37,289 bases of DNA from Lachnospiraceae bacterium (GTDB lineage Bacteria > Bacillota > Clostridia > Lachnospirales > Lachnospiraceae), in the NCBI GenBank assembly GCA_024698145.1, contig JAILRO010000060.1:1-37289 (forward strand). The letters are read 5' to 3'. The notes beneath the pieces are model-generated. The model made no database searches and had not been told where the DNA came from. It worked only from the letters and a program-made list of their open reading frames with translations. A program made the translations under genes and the position numbers. Shown one piece after another: positions 15,761 to 24,060 of this stretch (position 1 is its first letter; each line of letters begins with the position of its first letter).

Positions 15761-16303
15761 ATGCGACTAATCTCATATATATCCGTAATGATAATCCCAC
15801 TTGTCATATTCTATATTACCCTTCATGCTCTATTGATGAGAAAACATGTATTTGAACTTTTCTTAAATGGTGCCAAACAGGGTCTTCTTACAGTTTTCGA
15901 AATTGCCCCCTCATTAATCGGACTACTTGTTGCTGTCGGAATCTTTCGCAATTCAGGTGCTCTTGATCTCTTTTGCAACTTTTTAACCACAGTTAATAAT
16001 TCGTTGCCTTTTTCGACTTTGACATTACCACCGGAACTTCTACCACTTACTTTCCTTAAATTGTTTTCCTCATCCGGTGCCAATGCACTTCTATTCGATA
16101 TTTTCAAAAAGCACGGCACAGACTCTTATATCGGGTTTGCCGCCTCCGTTCTTCTTTGTTGTACCGAAACTCTCTTCTATACGATATCTATATATTTTAC
16201 AAGTGTACAAATCAAAAAGACAAGGTGGGTAATCCCTGTCGGAATCCTCCTGTCCCTTGTCTCTTTAATATCGAGTGCGTGGATTGCAAGATTATTTGTC
16301 TAG
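15761..16303 (+). CDS. spmB: Spore maturation protein B
   Basis: A 180-residue membrane protein, the partner of SpmA. The Gate-domain signature includes GAKQGLLTVFEIAPSLIGLL, LLPLTFLKLFSSSGANALL and the C-terminal VLLCCTETLFYTISIYF. There are about five hydrophobic segments and the length is normal for the family. GAAAGGAAAC precedes the ATG. The gene converges on rsmI, with about 40 bp between the two stops. Confidence 0.93.
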   Translation: MRLISYISVMIIPLVIFYITLHALLMRKHVFELFLNGAKQGLLTVFEIAPSLIGLLVAVGIFRNSGALDLFCNFLTTVNNSLPFSTLTLPPELLPLTFLKLFSSSGANALLFDIFKKHGTDSYIGFAASVLLCCTETLFYTISIYFTSVQIKKTRWVIPVGILLSLVSLISSAWIARLFV

Positions 16304-16345
16304 AATAATTACAATCACAAAATATAATAGTCCGTAAAGAACTAT

Positions 16346-17203
16346 TTAAACATCTTCCTCAAGTAACACATTGTATATATCTCGCTTGCCAACTCCCCTG
16401 TCCTTGGCAACAAGTTTCATGGCTTCCTTCTTATCAACGCCCTGATTCATGTAATGCTCCACATGCTCTTTGATGCTCATTTCAAGAAGGTCTTTGATTG
16501 CTTCAGCCTTCACTTCTTCTCGCGATACGCCTTCAATCACAAGAACATACTCACCTCTAGGCTCATTTTCTTCATAATACGAAAGTGCATCAGAAAGCGT
16601 CGTCCTGAAATTCTCCTCATGCTTCTTCGTTAATTCTCTGCACAAAGATATCTTTCTGTCTCCAAGCATTTCATATAAATCCTTGAGTGTTCCAACAAGT
16701 TTGTGTGGTGCCTCATACAGTATGATTGTCCTCGTCTCTTTAGATAACTCCGAAAGAATTGCCTTTCTCTCTTTCTTGTTATCCTTCTCTGTCGGCAAAA
16801 ATGCTTCAAAACAGAAACGTCTTGTTTCTCTGCCGGATATAGTAAGCGCAGTGACAAATGCTGTTGCTCCCGGCAAAGATGTAACCTGTACCCCTGCCTC
16901 ATGGCACTGTCTGACAAGTTCCTGTCCGGGATCCGATATCGCGGGTGTACCCGCATCCGTAATAAGAGCAATATTAACTCCGGTTAACATTTTCTCAACC
17001 AACTGCTTGGCCTTATCGTATTTGTTGTACTCATGATAACTTGTCATAGGTGTCTTAATCTCAAAATGATTCAGTAATTTAATGCTGTTTCTTGTATCCT
17101 CTGCGGCAATAAGATCCACCTCTTTCAAAACACGAAGAGTTCTTAACGTTATATCTTCAAGATTGCCTATAGGGGTTGCACATATATATAAAGTTCCGGA
17201 CAT
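16346..17203 (-). CDS. rsmI: 16S rRNA (cytidine-1402-2'-O)-methyltransferase RsmI
   Basis: A 285-residue SAM-dependent tetrapyrrole-methylase-fold enzyme that 2'-O-methylates C1402 in the ribosomal P site. The ATG at 17203 follows AAGGAGA, whereas the in-frame ATG at 17224 has no site. TPIGNLEDITLRT (10-22), AEDTR (34-38), TDAGTPAISDPG (82-93) and the LPGATAF segment are all present. It lies 51 bp downstream of the tRNA methyltransferase gene, an arrangement conserved across Firmicutes (yabB-yazA-yabC). The small yazA gene usually found between them is absent here. Confidence 0.96.
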   Translation of the reverse strand: MSGTLYICATPIGNLEDITLRTLRVLKEVDLIAAEDTRNSIKLLNHFEIKTPMTSYHEYNKYDKAKQLVEKMLTGVNIALITDAGTPAISDPGQELVRQCHEAGVQVTSLPGATAFVTALTISGRETRRFCFEAFLPTEKDNKKERKAILSELSKETRTIILYEAPHKLVGTLKDLYEMLGDRKISLCRELTKKHEENFRTTLSDALSYYEENEPRGEYVLVIEGVSREEVKAEAIKDLLEMSIKEHVEHYMNQGVDKKEAMKLVAKDRGVGKRDIYNVLLEEDV

Positions 17204-17254
17204 ACATTTATCTCCTTGTATCATTGTCTCTTCGAAAAGCTGCGAAGATTTTCT

Positions 17255-18004
17255 CTAATCCACATTGCAATTTTCATAAATTTCATGTATCTCATCAGTA
17301 TATACATTCTTATCTTTATATACAATAAGAGGCGGTTCTATCGTAATTCGCGACTTGCCTCCCTTTGTTCCATGAACCATTACCATTGTGGGCTCTTTGT
17401 CAACATATGGATGTATTAGTCTCATTCGCTTGGGTTCAATATGATGCTTCTTCATAACATCAAATATCTCCGCAAGACGAAACGGCTTGTGTATCATAAA
17501 GAAATCACCACCAACCGGCAAAACATAGTCAGCCAACGCGATAACATCCTCAAGACACAGAGCAACTTCGTGTCTTGCAATCGTTTTCGGCTCATACAGA
17601 TTCTTAATGCCATGATTATCTGTCATATACGGCGGATTAACTGTCACCACCCGGTAAGAATTAGGGGCGAAGAATTCTTTGCCTAATTTGACATCACCGC
17701 ATATTATATCTATTGTATCGGAAAGACCATTAAGTTCTACACTTCTTGATGCCATATCCGCATATTCCTTCTGCAGTTCCAAACCGGTAATATGCTCTCC
17801 CTTATCCTTACCGGCAAGCAGAATAGGGATAACACCACTTCCGGTACAAAGATCAAGTACATTACATCCAGGTTTGACATTGACAAAATCAGAAAGCAAC
17901 ACAGCATCTATCCCAAAGCAAAACCCATTCGGTTTCTGGATTATCCGGTAACCCTTGCACTGTAGGTCGTCTATTCTTTCGTCATCATATATTTGTGTTT
18001 CCAT
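17255..18004 (-). CDS. tRNA1(Val) (adenine-37-N6)-methyltransferase family protein (YabB-like)
   Basis: A 249-residue Rossmann-fold methyltransferase. The SAM-binding motif is LDLCTGSGVIPILL (50-63), and the N6-adenine signature NPPY lies at 123-126. GFCFGIDAVLLSDF upstream is typical of the TrmN6/YabB family. GGAGCTGA precedes the ATG. Its partner rsmI follows. The family assignment is firm; the exact tRNA substrate is taken from family knowledge. Confidence 0.92.
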   Translation of the reverse strand: METQIYDDERIDDLQCKGYRIIQKPNGFCFGIDAVLLSDFVNVKPGCNVLDLCTGSGVIPILLAGKDKGEHITGLELQKEYADMASRSVELNGLSDTIDIICGDVKLGKEFFAPNSYRVVTVNPPYMTDNHGIKNLYEPKTIARHEVALCLEDVIALADYVLPVGGDFFMIHKPFRLAEIFDVMKKHHIEPKRMRLIHPYVDKEPTMVMVHGTKGGKSRITIEPPLIVYKDKNVYTDEIHEIYENCNVD

Positions 18005-18033
18005 ATCATTTCAGCTCCAAAACCTTAATATAC

Positions 18034-18076
18034 AAAAACATCACATCACCATGCAACTATGGTCTGTGATGTTTTT
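18034..18076. terminator. Bidirectional terminator between trmN-like gene and Rpn remnant
   Basis: A 12-bp stem (18034-18045 with 18065-18076) flanked by A and T runs. An inner ACCAT/ATGGT pairing further stabilises it. It terminates minus-strand transcription from the remnant and separates it from the housekeeping genes downstream. Confidence 0.85.
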
Positions 18077-18082
18077 TACATA

Positions 18083-18385
18083 TTAGTGTAATACTTTCTT
18101 ATATTCCTCATATATCTTATCTACGTCGTAATCATACATCTTTCTAGTAGTATCGTCAACAACATTCTCGGCATTACTGTTAAGCATAAATTTAAGCAAA
18201 TTGTGAATTACTTCATTGCCACCCTTTACACCTTGGATATTGAAATACATTATCTTCAAACCATCATCATAATCGAGTTTGGGAACTTCCTCACACATGT
18301 TCTTAATTGTGTAACACATATGGTCATATCCAAAAGGGTCATAGTCCAAAATATTGATTATGTATAGATTGGAAAGTTTGTACTT
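18083..18385 (-). pseudogene. C-terminal remnant of an Rpn-family (PD-(D/E)XK) nuclease
   Basis: The readable frame runs from just after a TAA at 18386-18388 to the stop at 18083. Its translation has the C-terminal pattern of Lachnospiraceae Rpn proteins: LYIINILDYDPFGYDH, CYTIKNMCEEVP, then a DDGLKIMYFNIQG strand and helices. The N-terminal catalytic PD-(D/E)XK core, about 150 residues, is missing. The first possible start is a TTG at 18349 without a ribosome site, inside the conserved motif. The similarity continues upstream of that TTG, so this is a decayed fragment and not a short gene. Confidence 0.75.
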
Positions 18386-18480
18386 TTATGTACCAATTTT
18401 GAACAAAAGTACATAAATCAAAATAAATGTACATAACTTTGTGTACGCACGTACACAAATAGAAATTATATGGCACAAAT
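18386..18480. other. AT-rich segment with 22-bp palindrome
   Basis: No gene is seen. The segment holds several GTAC-containing words and a near-perfect palindrome at 18438-18459 (10-bp arms TTTGTGTACG/CGTACACAAA around CA). It sits exactly where the Rpn remnant is cut off. It could be a regulator site or a scar of rearrangement. Confidence 0.5.
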
Positions 18481-18486
18481 TCAAAA

Positions 18487-18517
18487 AAGAGGTTACCGCA
18501 AAATGCGATAACCTCTT
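18487..18517 (-). terminator. Terminator of the Thr-rich secreted protein gene
   Basis: Stem AAGAGGTTA (18487-18495) with TAACCTCTT (18509-18517), plus an inner GCA/TGC pairing. On the minus strand it is followed by a T run (A83-A88 on plus). The stem is identical to that of the terminator at 20897-20928. Confidence 0.85.
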
Positions 18518-18545
18518 ATAGTTATGTCGTTATATAGTTGATTAA

Positions 18546-20762
18546 TTAGTCTAAACCAACAACTCCGTTAAGAGCACCGTTCTGGATAATCCACTGCTGC
18601 TTATCAGCATTAGTGCTTCCCTTCTTAGACTTGATAGAAAATACTTTACGAGACAAATAAGATCCGGCAGACTTTTCTCTGTCACTAGTACCTGTATTAA
18701 CAGTGAGTTTTTTCGTAAGTCTCTTAGTGCCCTTCTTAACTGTATTCTCCATTGCATCCTTATCGGTATACTTATGAGTATATGTTACCTGCTTCGCTTT
18801 AAGCTTACCAGCTGCATCAACCACATATATTGTGTTGCCATATGTTTCGTTTTTAGCATCAGTTACCTTTGTCTCTGTACCGCTTGTCTTAGCAGACTTA
18901 ACATTGCCACTCTTATCATATTTGTAAACAGTTGTACTCTTCGATGGTGTTGCAATTACAGTGTCTGTCTCAACTTTGCTAAATGGTGTTCCGGTTGCCT
19001 CAAGAGTAGCCTTAGCTGCATTAATCTTATTAGCGGCATCTAAAGAAAACTCCGATTTACCATTCTCTGTATAGTAAGCAGAGCTACGATCTGTTCCTGC
19101 TGTTACAACTTTTTCATAACCTGTAACTTTGCCATCCTTATCAAATTGATAACTAGTGGTTGTTCCGGCATCAGTTGCACCCTCTGCATTTGTTTCACTA
19201 TATGTATCAACTGACTTATCTCCACCATTTGCATAGTATGTATGGCTTATACTATGTGAATCACTAGATGTCACTTTGCCTGTTGCATCTTTTGTACTAC
19301 TTGTAGATGTTGAAGTGTACGCATTTTTTGTTGTTGTTATTGTTTTAACACCATTAGATACAACCTTTGTTGTTGTTGAAGGGTAATTATCAACTGCATA
19401 TGTTCTACTAACAACACTTGAAACAGTTCCATCCGAATTATAATTTGTTGTCTCTGAGCTTGAGCTTACTGTCATCTCAGAAGAAGCTGTAGATTTACTA
19501 TCTTCCTTGCCATCTGTTGTTTCATTTATTTTTTTAGCATATCCCTTTTTGTTATATGCGTATGTAGTAGTACTTGAAGTTGTACTTTCGCTTGTCGACT
19601 CGCTTTTCTTTGTACTATTACTTGTACTAGAAGAATTCGCAGAAATCATATTACTTGATTCTGCGATTGTTTTTTTATTACCATCAGTTGTCACGCTCGT
19701 AGATACAGCTTTTTTCACACGTTTCTTCTTATCGTATGTATACTTCGTAGTAGTAACCGTCTTTCCTGTTTCATCATCAGTAGTAACAGTTGTTGTAGAT
19801 GACGAACTCTTAGGGTCTGCAGTTACATTAACCTGTGTACAGACTTTAAAAGAATATCCAGAGTATTCTTTTCCTGTTGCATCTTTATAAGAAACATAAG
19901 TATAAGTATCCCCATCTGAAACGGTTTTTGTCTCCTCTGTTCTCGTTACGGCAACAGGATTATTATTAGCATCCTTTGCATAATACTGATAAACAGGCTC
20001 TGTTTTTATTCCGGAATTCTTTTCCGTTACAGTAGTAGTTGTTGTGTACGAACCGTTACCATTATCCTTATATTCTGTTTTTGTTGTTTTTTCATCTTCT
20101 CCTATTGCAAAAGTTGTTCCCGGTGCATAGAAGAAAGCATTGTTAATTGAATATTCATCTGAAGAAATCCATTTTCCATCCAAAGAATATTCATTGTATC
20201 CGGCAAGGATTCTTCCATCTTCCAATTCCGTAGCTTCAAGATGAAGGTTAAAATCATCATCCCAACCACCAGAAAATCCTCTAGTCTTTTCTGTTTCCGT
20301 ATTTGATCCTGACTTACCTACAGTAGTTGTTGTAACAGACTGTGTAGCAAGACCCTTCTTGTTATAAGTGAACTTTGTTACAGCTGATGTTGTAGTTGTA
20401 ACAGTTCCCTTCTTTGCACCAAGCTTTAAGCCTGTGGTCTTATCTGTCTCATAAGTTGTTGCTTTATCAACTGTCTTTGCTGTCTTAGTAGCAATCTTAT
20501 TCTTCTTGTTATACTTATATGTTATTGTTGTTGTAGTTGAATGATCACTGTCACTTTCCTTATAAGAAGTTGTTCCAACCTTCTTAGTCACAAGACCTTT
20601 CTTGTTATAGCTATACTTCCAAGTATAACCACTGTTATCTGTTTGCTTTGTTACGACATTGCTCTTAGAAGCAGCCTGCGATGTTGTTGCAGGAGCAAGT
20701 GTCGATGCAGCAAGTGATGCAGCAAGGGCAAATGCCATAATACTCTTGATACTTCTCTTCAT
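18546..20762 (-). CDS. Secreted Thr/Ser-rich protein with degenerate YD (RHS-like) repeats
   Basis: A 738-residue exported protein. Signal peptide about 1-31 (ending SQAAS). The mature part is extremely rich in Thr, Ser and Lys. A motif of the form Thr-x-Tyr-x-Tyr-Asn/Asp-Lys-Lys-Gly-x-x-x-Lys recurs at least seven times, for example WKYSYNKKGLVTK, ITYKYNKKNKIATK, TKFTYNKKGLATQ and TVYKYDKSGNVKS. This resembles the YD repeats of RHS and wall-associated proteins, though less regular. No transmembrane or LPXTG anchor is present. AGGAGG precedes the ATG. It interrupts the normally tight yaaT-yabB cluster. The function is unknown; a fibrous surface or adhesive role is a guess. Confidence 0.8.
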   Translation of the reverse strand: MKRSIKSIMAFALAASLAASTLAPATTSQAASKSNVVTKQTDNSGYTWKYSYNKKGLVTKKVGTTSYKESDSDHSTTTTITYKYNKKNKIATKTAKTVDKATTYETDKTTGLKLGAKKGTVTTTTSAVTKFTYNKKGLATQSVTTTTVGKSGSNTETEKTRGFSGGWDDDFNLHLEATELEDGRILAGYNEYSLDGKWISSDEYSINNAFFYAPGTTFAIGEDEKTTKTEYKDNGNGSYTTTTTVTEKNSGIKTEPVYQYYAKDANNNPVAVTRTEETKTVSDGDTYTYVSYKDATGKEYSGYSFKVCTQVNVTADPKSSSSTTTVTTDDETGKTVTTTKYTYDKKKRVKKAVSTSVTTDGNKKTIAESSNMISANSSSTSNSTKKSESTSESTTSSTTTYAYNKKGYAKKINETTDGKEDSKSTASSEMTVSSSSETTNYNSDGTVSSVVSRTYAVDNYPSTTTKVVSNGVKTITTTKNAYTSTSTSSTKDATGKVTSSDSHSISHTYYANGGDKSVDTYSETNAEGATDAGTTTSYQFDKDGKVTGYEKVVTAGTDRSSAYYTENGKSEFSLDAANKINAAKATLEATGTPFSKVETDTVIATPSKSTTVYKYDKSGNVKSAKTSGTETKVTDAKNETYGNTIYVVDAAGKLKAKQVTYTHKYTDKDAMENTVKKGTKRLTKKLTVNTGTSDREKSAGSYLSRKVFSIKSKKGSTNADKQQWIIQNGALNGVVGLD

Positions 20763-20824
20763 ATCTAATCCTCCTATAATATAATTTGCTTGTGTGTCCT
20801 TTCTATTCAGACACCCATGATGAC

Positions 20825-20852
20825 ATTATAGCACAAATATTATATTTATCAA
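20825..20852 (-). promoter_or_regulatory. Promoter of the Thr-rich secreted protein gene
   Basis: On the minus strand, TTGATA (20852-20847) and TATAAT (20830-20825) are separated by 16 bp, about 63 bp upstream of the ATG. Confidence 0.65.
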
Positions 20853-20896
20853 TATTTACCACAAAAAAAATGCCCTTATTTGTTGATTTGGCACAA

Positions 20897-20928
20897 AAAG
20901 AGGTTACCGCAACCGCAGTAACCTCTTT
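20897..20928 (-). terminator. Terminator after yaaT
   Basis: Stem AAAGAGGTTA (20897-20906) with TAACCTCTTT (20919-20928). Minus-strand T run at the foot. It ends the housekeeping transcript coming from the decarboxylase side. Confidence 0.85.
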
Positions 20929-20964
20929 CTAATACCATTGAATATACAATCTAATCCGTTATAA

Positions 20965-21867
20965 TCAATCAATCCTTGATCCGGTCTCTTTCTTTTCAAG
21001 AGCCTCTAATGCCTTAAGCTCGGCATCAACCTTCTCGTTGTTTCTACGTTTCTTAGGCTTGAACTTAAGTTCCTCTGTATGATATTCGCGAATCTCTTTC
21101 TCGCCGTCATCAAGATCTACAATAACCTTAACCTTCTGTCGTATAACGCTTACTGAACTAACCTCACCGCGAAGTCCGTCTATCGTCTTAACGTGGTCGC
21201 CGACATTAGGAAGACGATCATTAAGATACTCATATGTCTCCTGCTCATTCTTAAGGCAACACATAAGTCGTCCGCAAACACCTGATATCTTAGTCGGGTT
21301 AAGAGAAAGATTCTGTTCCTTCGCCATTTTGATTGACACAGGAACAAAGTCAGAAAGATGCTTGTTACAGCAAAGTTCTCTACCACATATTCCTATACCA
21401 CCAAGAATCTTGGTCTCGTCTCTTACACCAATCTGCCTAAGCTCAATTCTTGTCTTAAATACTGCCGCCAAATCCTTAACAAGCTCACGGAAATCGATTC
21501 TTCCGTCTGCTGTGAAATAGAAAAGGATCTTATTGTTGTCAAATGTATATTCAACATCGATAAGTTTCATTTCGAGGCCGTGCTTCTTAATCTTCTCAAG
21601 ACAGATATCAAATGCCTTGGAACATTTCTCCTTGTTATCCTCATGTTTCTTATCATCAGCAGCTGTTGCCTTACGGATTACCGGTTTTAACTCGCTGTTC
21701 ATCTTCTCTTCGTCAATCTCACGACGACCAAGTACAACCTTGCCGTACTCAACGCCTCGGATAGTCTCAACAATAGCCGCATCTCCGACTTCTATCTCAA
21801 TATCGCCCGGTGCAAAAAAGTATATCTTACCATTGGGACGAAAACGTACTCCTATTACTTCTGTCAT
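20965..21867 (-). CDS. ricT: PSP1-domain protein YaaT (RicT)
   Basis: A 300-residue cytosolic protein. It carries the PSP1 domain with the Cys-rich signature GGIGICGRELCC (156-167) and GVCGRLMCC (196-204). These six cysteines are the known Fe-S ligands or their neighbours in the B. subtilis Ric complex. With YlbF and YmcA, RicT promotes RNase Y-dependent mRNA maturation and affects sporulation, competence and biofilm formation. The ATG follows AAGGAGA. It is located directly after holB, as in Bacillus. The C-terminal tail (from about 265) is rich in Lys, Arg and Glu. Confidence 0.95.
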   Translation of the reverse strand: MTEVIGVRFRPNGKIYFFAPGDIEIEVGDAAIVETIRGVEYGKVVLGRREIDEEKMNSELKPVIRKATAADDKKHEDNKEKCSKAFDICLEKIKKHGLEMKLIDVEYTFDNNKILFYFTADGRIDFRELVKDLAAVFKTRIELRQIGVRDETKILGGIGICGRELCCNKHLSDFVPVSIKMAKEQNLSLNPTKISGVCGRLMCCLKNEQETYEYLNDRLPNVGDHVKTIDGLRGEVSSVSVIRQKVKVIVDLDDGEKEIREYHTEELKFKPKKRRNNEKVDAELKALEALEKKETGSRID

Positions 21868-21921
21868 TTCTATAAATCTCCTTAAAATGCTATGAGTATT
21901 ATATTAATCTATCAAATTGTA

Positions 21922-22914
21922 TTACATGTTATCCTTAATAGTCAACAGCAACAATTCCATAGCAATATCAAAATTAACATTCGCCTCTAATCTTATCTTA
22001 ACCTTGTTAAGCGAACGAAGAACCTCCTCAACACCCTCGTAAGACATCATGCTTGCCTGCTTTTTAAGCACCGAATACTCGTCCTTGAAAAGAAGTTTGT
22101 TGGGCGAATTGGATATCTTAACCATAAGAATATCTCTAAACCATACCATCATAATGTCCATGTAGTCGGTCACATCAAGCTTATACTTGCCAAGATTCTT
22201 AACGGCCTCTATTATATCTTCCATGTCCATATCAGAAAGACGTTTTAACAACCTTACACTATCCTCAAGGAGTTCATTGTACTCCGGTGATATTGCAAGT
22301 CTGATTGCCTTACCGAGATTACCCTGTGCAAACTCTGCACAGAATCTTGCCTTGGCCTGATCAACACCCAAATTGTTGGTCAGATACTCAACAACATGAA
22401 GCGGCTCAACCGGCTTAAAGTTAAGTATTGTACAACGGCTAAGTACCGTAGGCAGGAACTTGCCGATGCTATTAGCAAGAAGCAAAATGATTGCGTACTC
22501 CGGTGGTTCCTCCAAAGTCTTAAGCAGTGCATTTTGCGCCTGCGGATTCATAAGCTGCGCGTCCGGAACAATGTATATCTTGTACCGGCTGCTATATGGT
22601 TTCAAATCGACATCATTTACAATCTGCTCTCTTATCTCATCAACAGAAATAAGACTTGGTTTCTCGTGCTTAACCCAAATAATATCCGGCTGGTTGTTGG
22701 AATCTGCCTGAATGCAGGAGTGACATTTACCGCAAGGGTCCGGTTCACCTGCCTCGCACTGCAACGACTTTGCAACAACCGCAGCAAGCGTTCTCTTACC
22801 TGCACCCTTCTCTCCATTGAGAATATATGCGTGCGAAACCTTGCCAAGTTCTATGCTGTTTTTAAAATGTTTGACTATGTCCTCATGTCCTATTATATCA
22901 CTGTAATTTGCCAT
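21922..22914 (-). CDS. holB: DNA polymerase III delta' subunit
   Basis: A 330-residue clamp-loader subunit of the AAA+ family. P-loop-like GEKGAGKRT (34-42) has Arg in place of the usual Ser/Thr immediately after Lys. A zinc-binding Cys cluster (53, 61, 64, 67; PCGKCHSC) follows. QNALLKTLEEPPEYAIILL is the classic delta'/tau signature, and LPTVLSRC contains the SRC motif with its arginine finger. It is placed between yaaR and yaaT as in Bacillus. The start is supported by a GAGAGGG site. Confidence 0.95.
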   Translation of the reverse strand: MANYSDIIGHEDIVKHFKNSIELGKVSHAYILNGEKGAGKRTLAAVVAKSLQCEAGEPDPCGKCHSCIQADSNNQPDIIWVKHEKPSLISVDEIREQIVNDVDLKPYSSRYKIYIVPDAQLMNPQAQNALLKTLEEPPEYAIILLLANSIGKFLPTVLSRCTILNFKPVEPLHVVEYLTNNLGVDQAKARFCAEFAQGNLGKAIRLAISPEYNELLEDSVRLLKRLSDMDMEDIIEAVKNLGKYKLDVTDYMDIMMVWFRDILMVKISNSPNKLLFKDEYSVLKKQASMMSYEGVEEVLRSLNKVKIRLEANVNFDIAMELLLLTIKDNM

Positions 22915-22935
22915 ACCTTATCACCCTCTCTTGTA

Positions 22936-23376
22936 TCAAGTCGAAATATCCATAAGCATTCCCCGTATATCGTCTATCTTACCGAGAATTGCCAGATTGT
23001 CCTTCTCTTCTTTCATAAGCTCTTCCGCTAATTCATCAAGGGATTTGTCAACCTCCTTGACGATGCCATACACCCTGTGTCTTCCTCTCCTGTCAAGGAA
23101 GTTCTCCCTGGAAAACTCATGGGAATTGGCAGCCACCTCATTCATGAACTCTTTGACGAGACTTCTATATCTCTTCATATCTTTGATGTCCATGTGCTTG
23201 GCAATCTTAGCTCCCTGCTCCTCAATATCCTTCATCAGGTTAGAGAGCTTCTCTTTCAATTCGTTATTCTCAATATGACTCACCAACGTGAATCGGAAGC
23301 TGTCATCATCTTTTGGCGCCTGCGTCTGTTGCTCTATCTGCGCCTGCGGTGTCAGCTGATTGATTCTCATATCCAT
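22936..23376 (-). CDS. yaaR: YaaR-like DUF327 protein
   Basis: A 146-residue soluble, mostly helical, charged protein of unknown function. It matches the YaaR/DUF327 family by size, by its [36 protein letters not shown]-like core (residues about 85-120) and by its position between tmk and holB. AAGGAGAG precedes the ATG. In Bacillus, yaaQ normally lies before yaaR; it is missing here. Confidence 0.85.
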   Translation of the reverse strand: MDMRINQLTPQAQIEQQTQAPKDDDSFRFTLVSHIENNELKEKLSNLMKDIEEQGAKIAKHMDIKDMKRYRSLVKEFMNEVAANSHEFSRENFLDRRGRHRVYGIVKEVDKSLDELAEELMKEEKDNLAILGKIDDIRGMLMDIST

Positions 23377-23412
23377 AGCAATCTCTCCTTCCCTGTAATC
23401 ATTCTTTGTTAC

Positions 23413-24033
23413 CTAAAAAAATCTCTTCTCAACTTCTGCCACGATTCGTGAATGAATATCTTCAACCGACATAAGTGCGTCAATCGTCACTATACGCTCG
23501 GGATAGAGCTGTGCCAATTTGCGATATCCTTCAACAACCCTCATATGAAAAGCAATATCCTCCTGCTCCATACGATCAAGTGATGTCTGTTTCTTCTTTC
23601 TTTTAAGACCATCTTCTGCATCCAAATCCATGAGAATGGTAAGCTTAGGTTTGACATCTCCTAAAGCATAATTATTAACCTCATATACAGTATCTACTCC
23701 AAGTCCTCTTCCGATTCCCTGATAAACAGCAGATGACTCAACAAAACGATCACAGATGACCGCCTTACCCTCATGAAGCGCCGGTCGGATTATCTGATTG
23801 ACAAGCTGTGCACGTGCAGCCGCATATAACAAAAGCTCCGTCATGTGACTCATTTCCTTATACTCCGGATTAAGTATAATCTTCCTAATTGCCTCACTTA
23901 TGGCTGTACCGCCCGGTTCTCTTGTCACTACACTATCATAGCCTTTGTCCTCAAGATACTTCTTAAGAAGCTCTATCTGTGTTGATTTGCCGGAACCGTC
24001 CGGTCCCTCTATTGTTATGAAAATGCCTTCCAT
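23413..24033 (-). CDS. tmk: Thymidylate kinase
   Basis: A 206-residue cytosolic kinase that phosphorylates dTMP to dTDP for DNA synthesis. P-loop GPDGSGKST (10-18), the TREPGGT motif, DRFVESSAVYQG and a basic LID region (LKRKKKQTSLDRMEQED) are all present. The length is typical. GAAAGGA precedes the ATG. It lies between the PLP decarboxylase gene and yaaR, as in the Bacillus yaaO-tmk-yaaQ-yaaR-holB order. Confidence 0.97.
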   Translation of the reverse strand: MEGIFITIEGPDGSGKSTQIELLKKYLEDKGYDSVVTREPGGTAISEAIRKIILNPEYKEMSHMTELLLYAAARAQLVNQIIRPALHEGKAVICDRFVESSAVYQGIGRGLGVDTVYEVNNYALGDVKPKLTILMDLDAEDGLKRKKKQTSLDRMEQEDIAFHMRVVEGYRKLAQLYPERIVTIDALMSVEDIHSRIVAEVEKRFF

Positions 24034-24060
24034 TATTATTATCCTTTCTGCGTGATATTA

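Noticed and set aside
16315-16345. Weak hairpin between spmB and rsmI as terminator
   Set aside because: The stem is only about six A/T-rich base pairs and has no proper T run, so it was not called.
18083-18349. Independent 88-residue gene starting at TTG 18349
   Set aside because: Rpn-family similarity continues upstream of the TTG to a stop codon and no ribosome site is present, so it is a truncated remnant.
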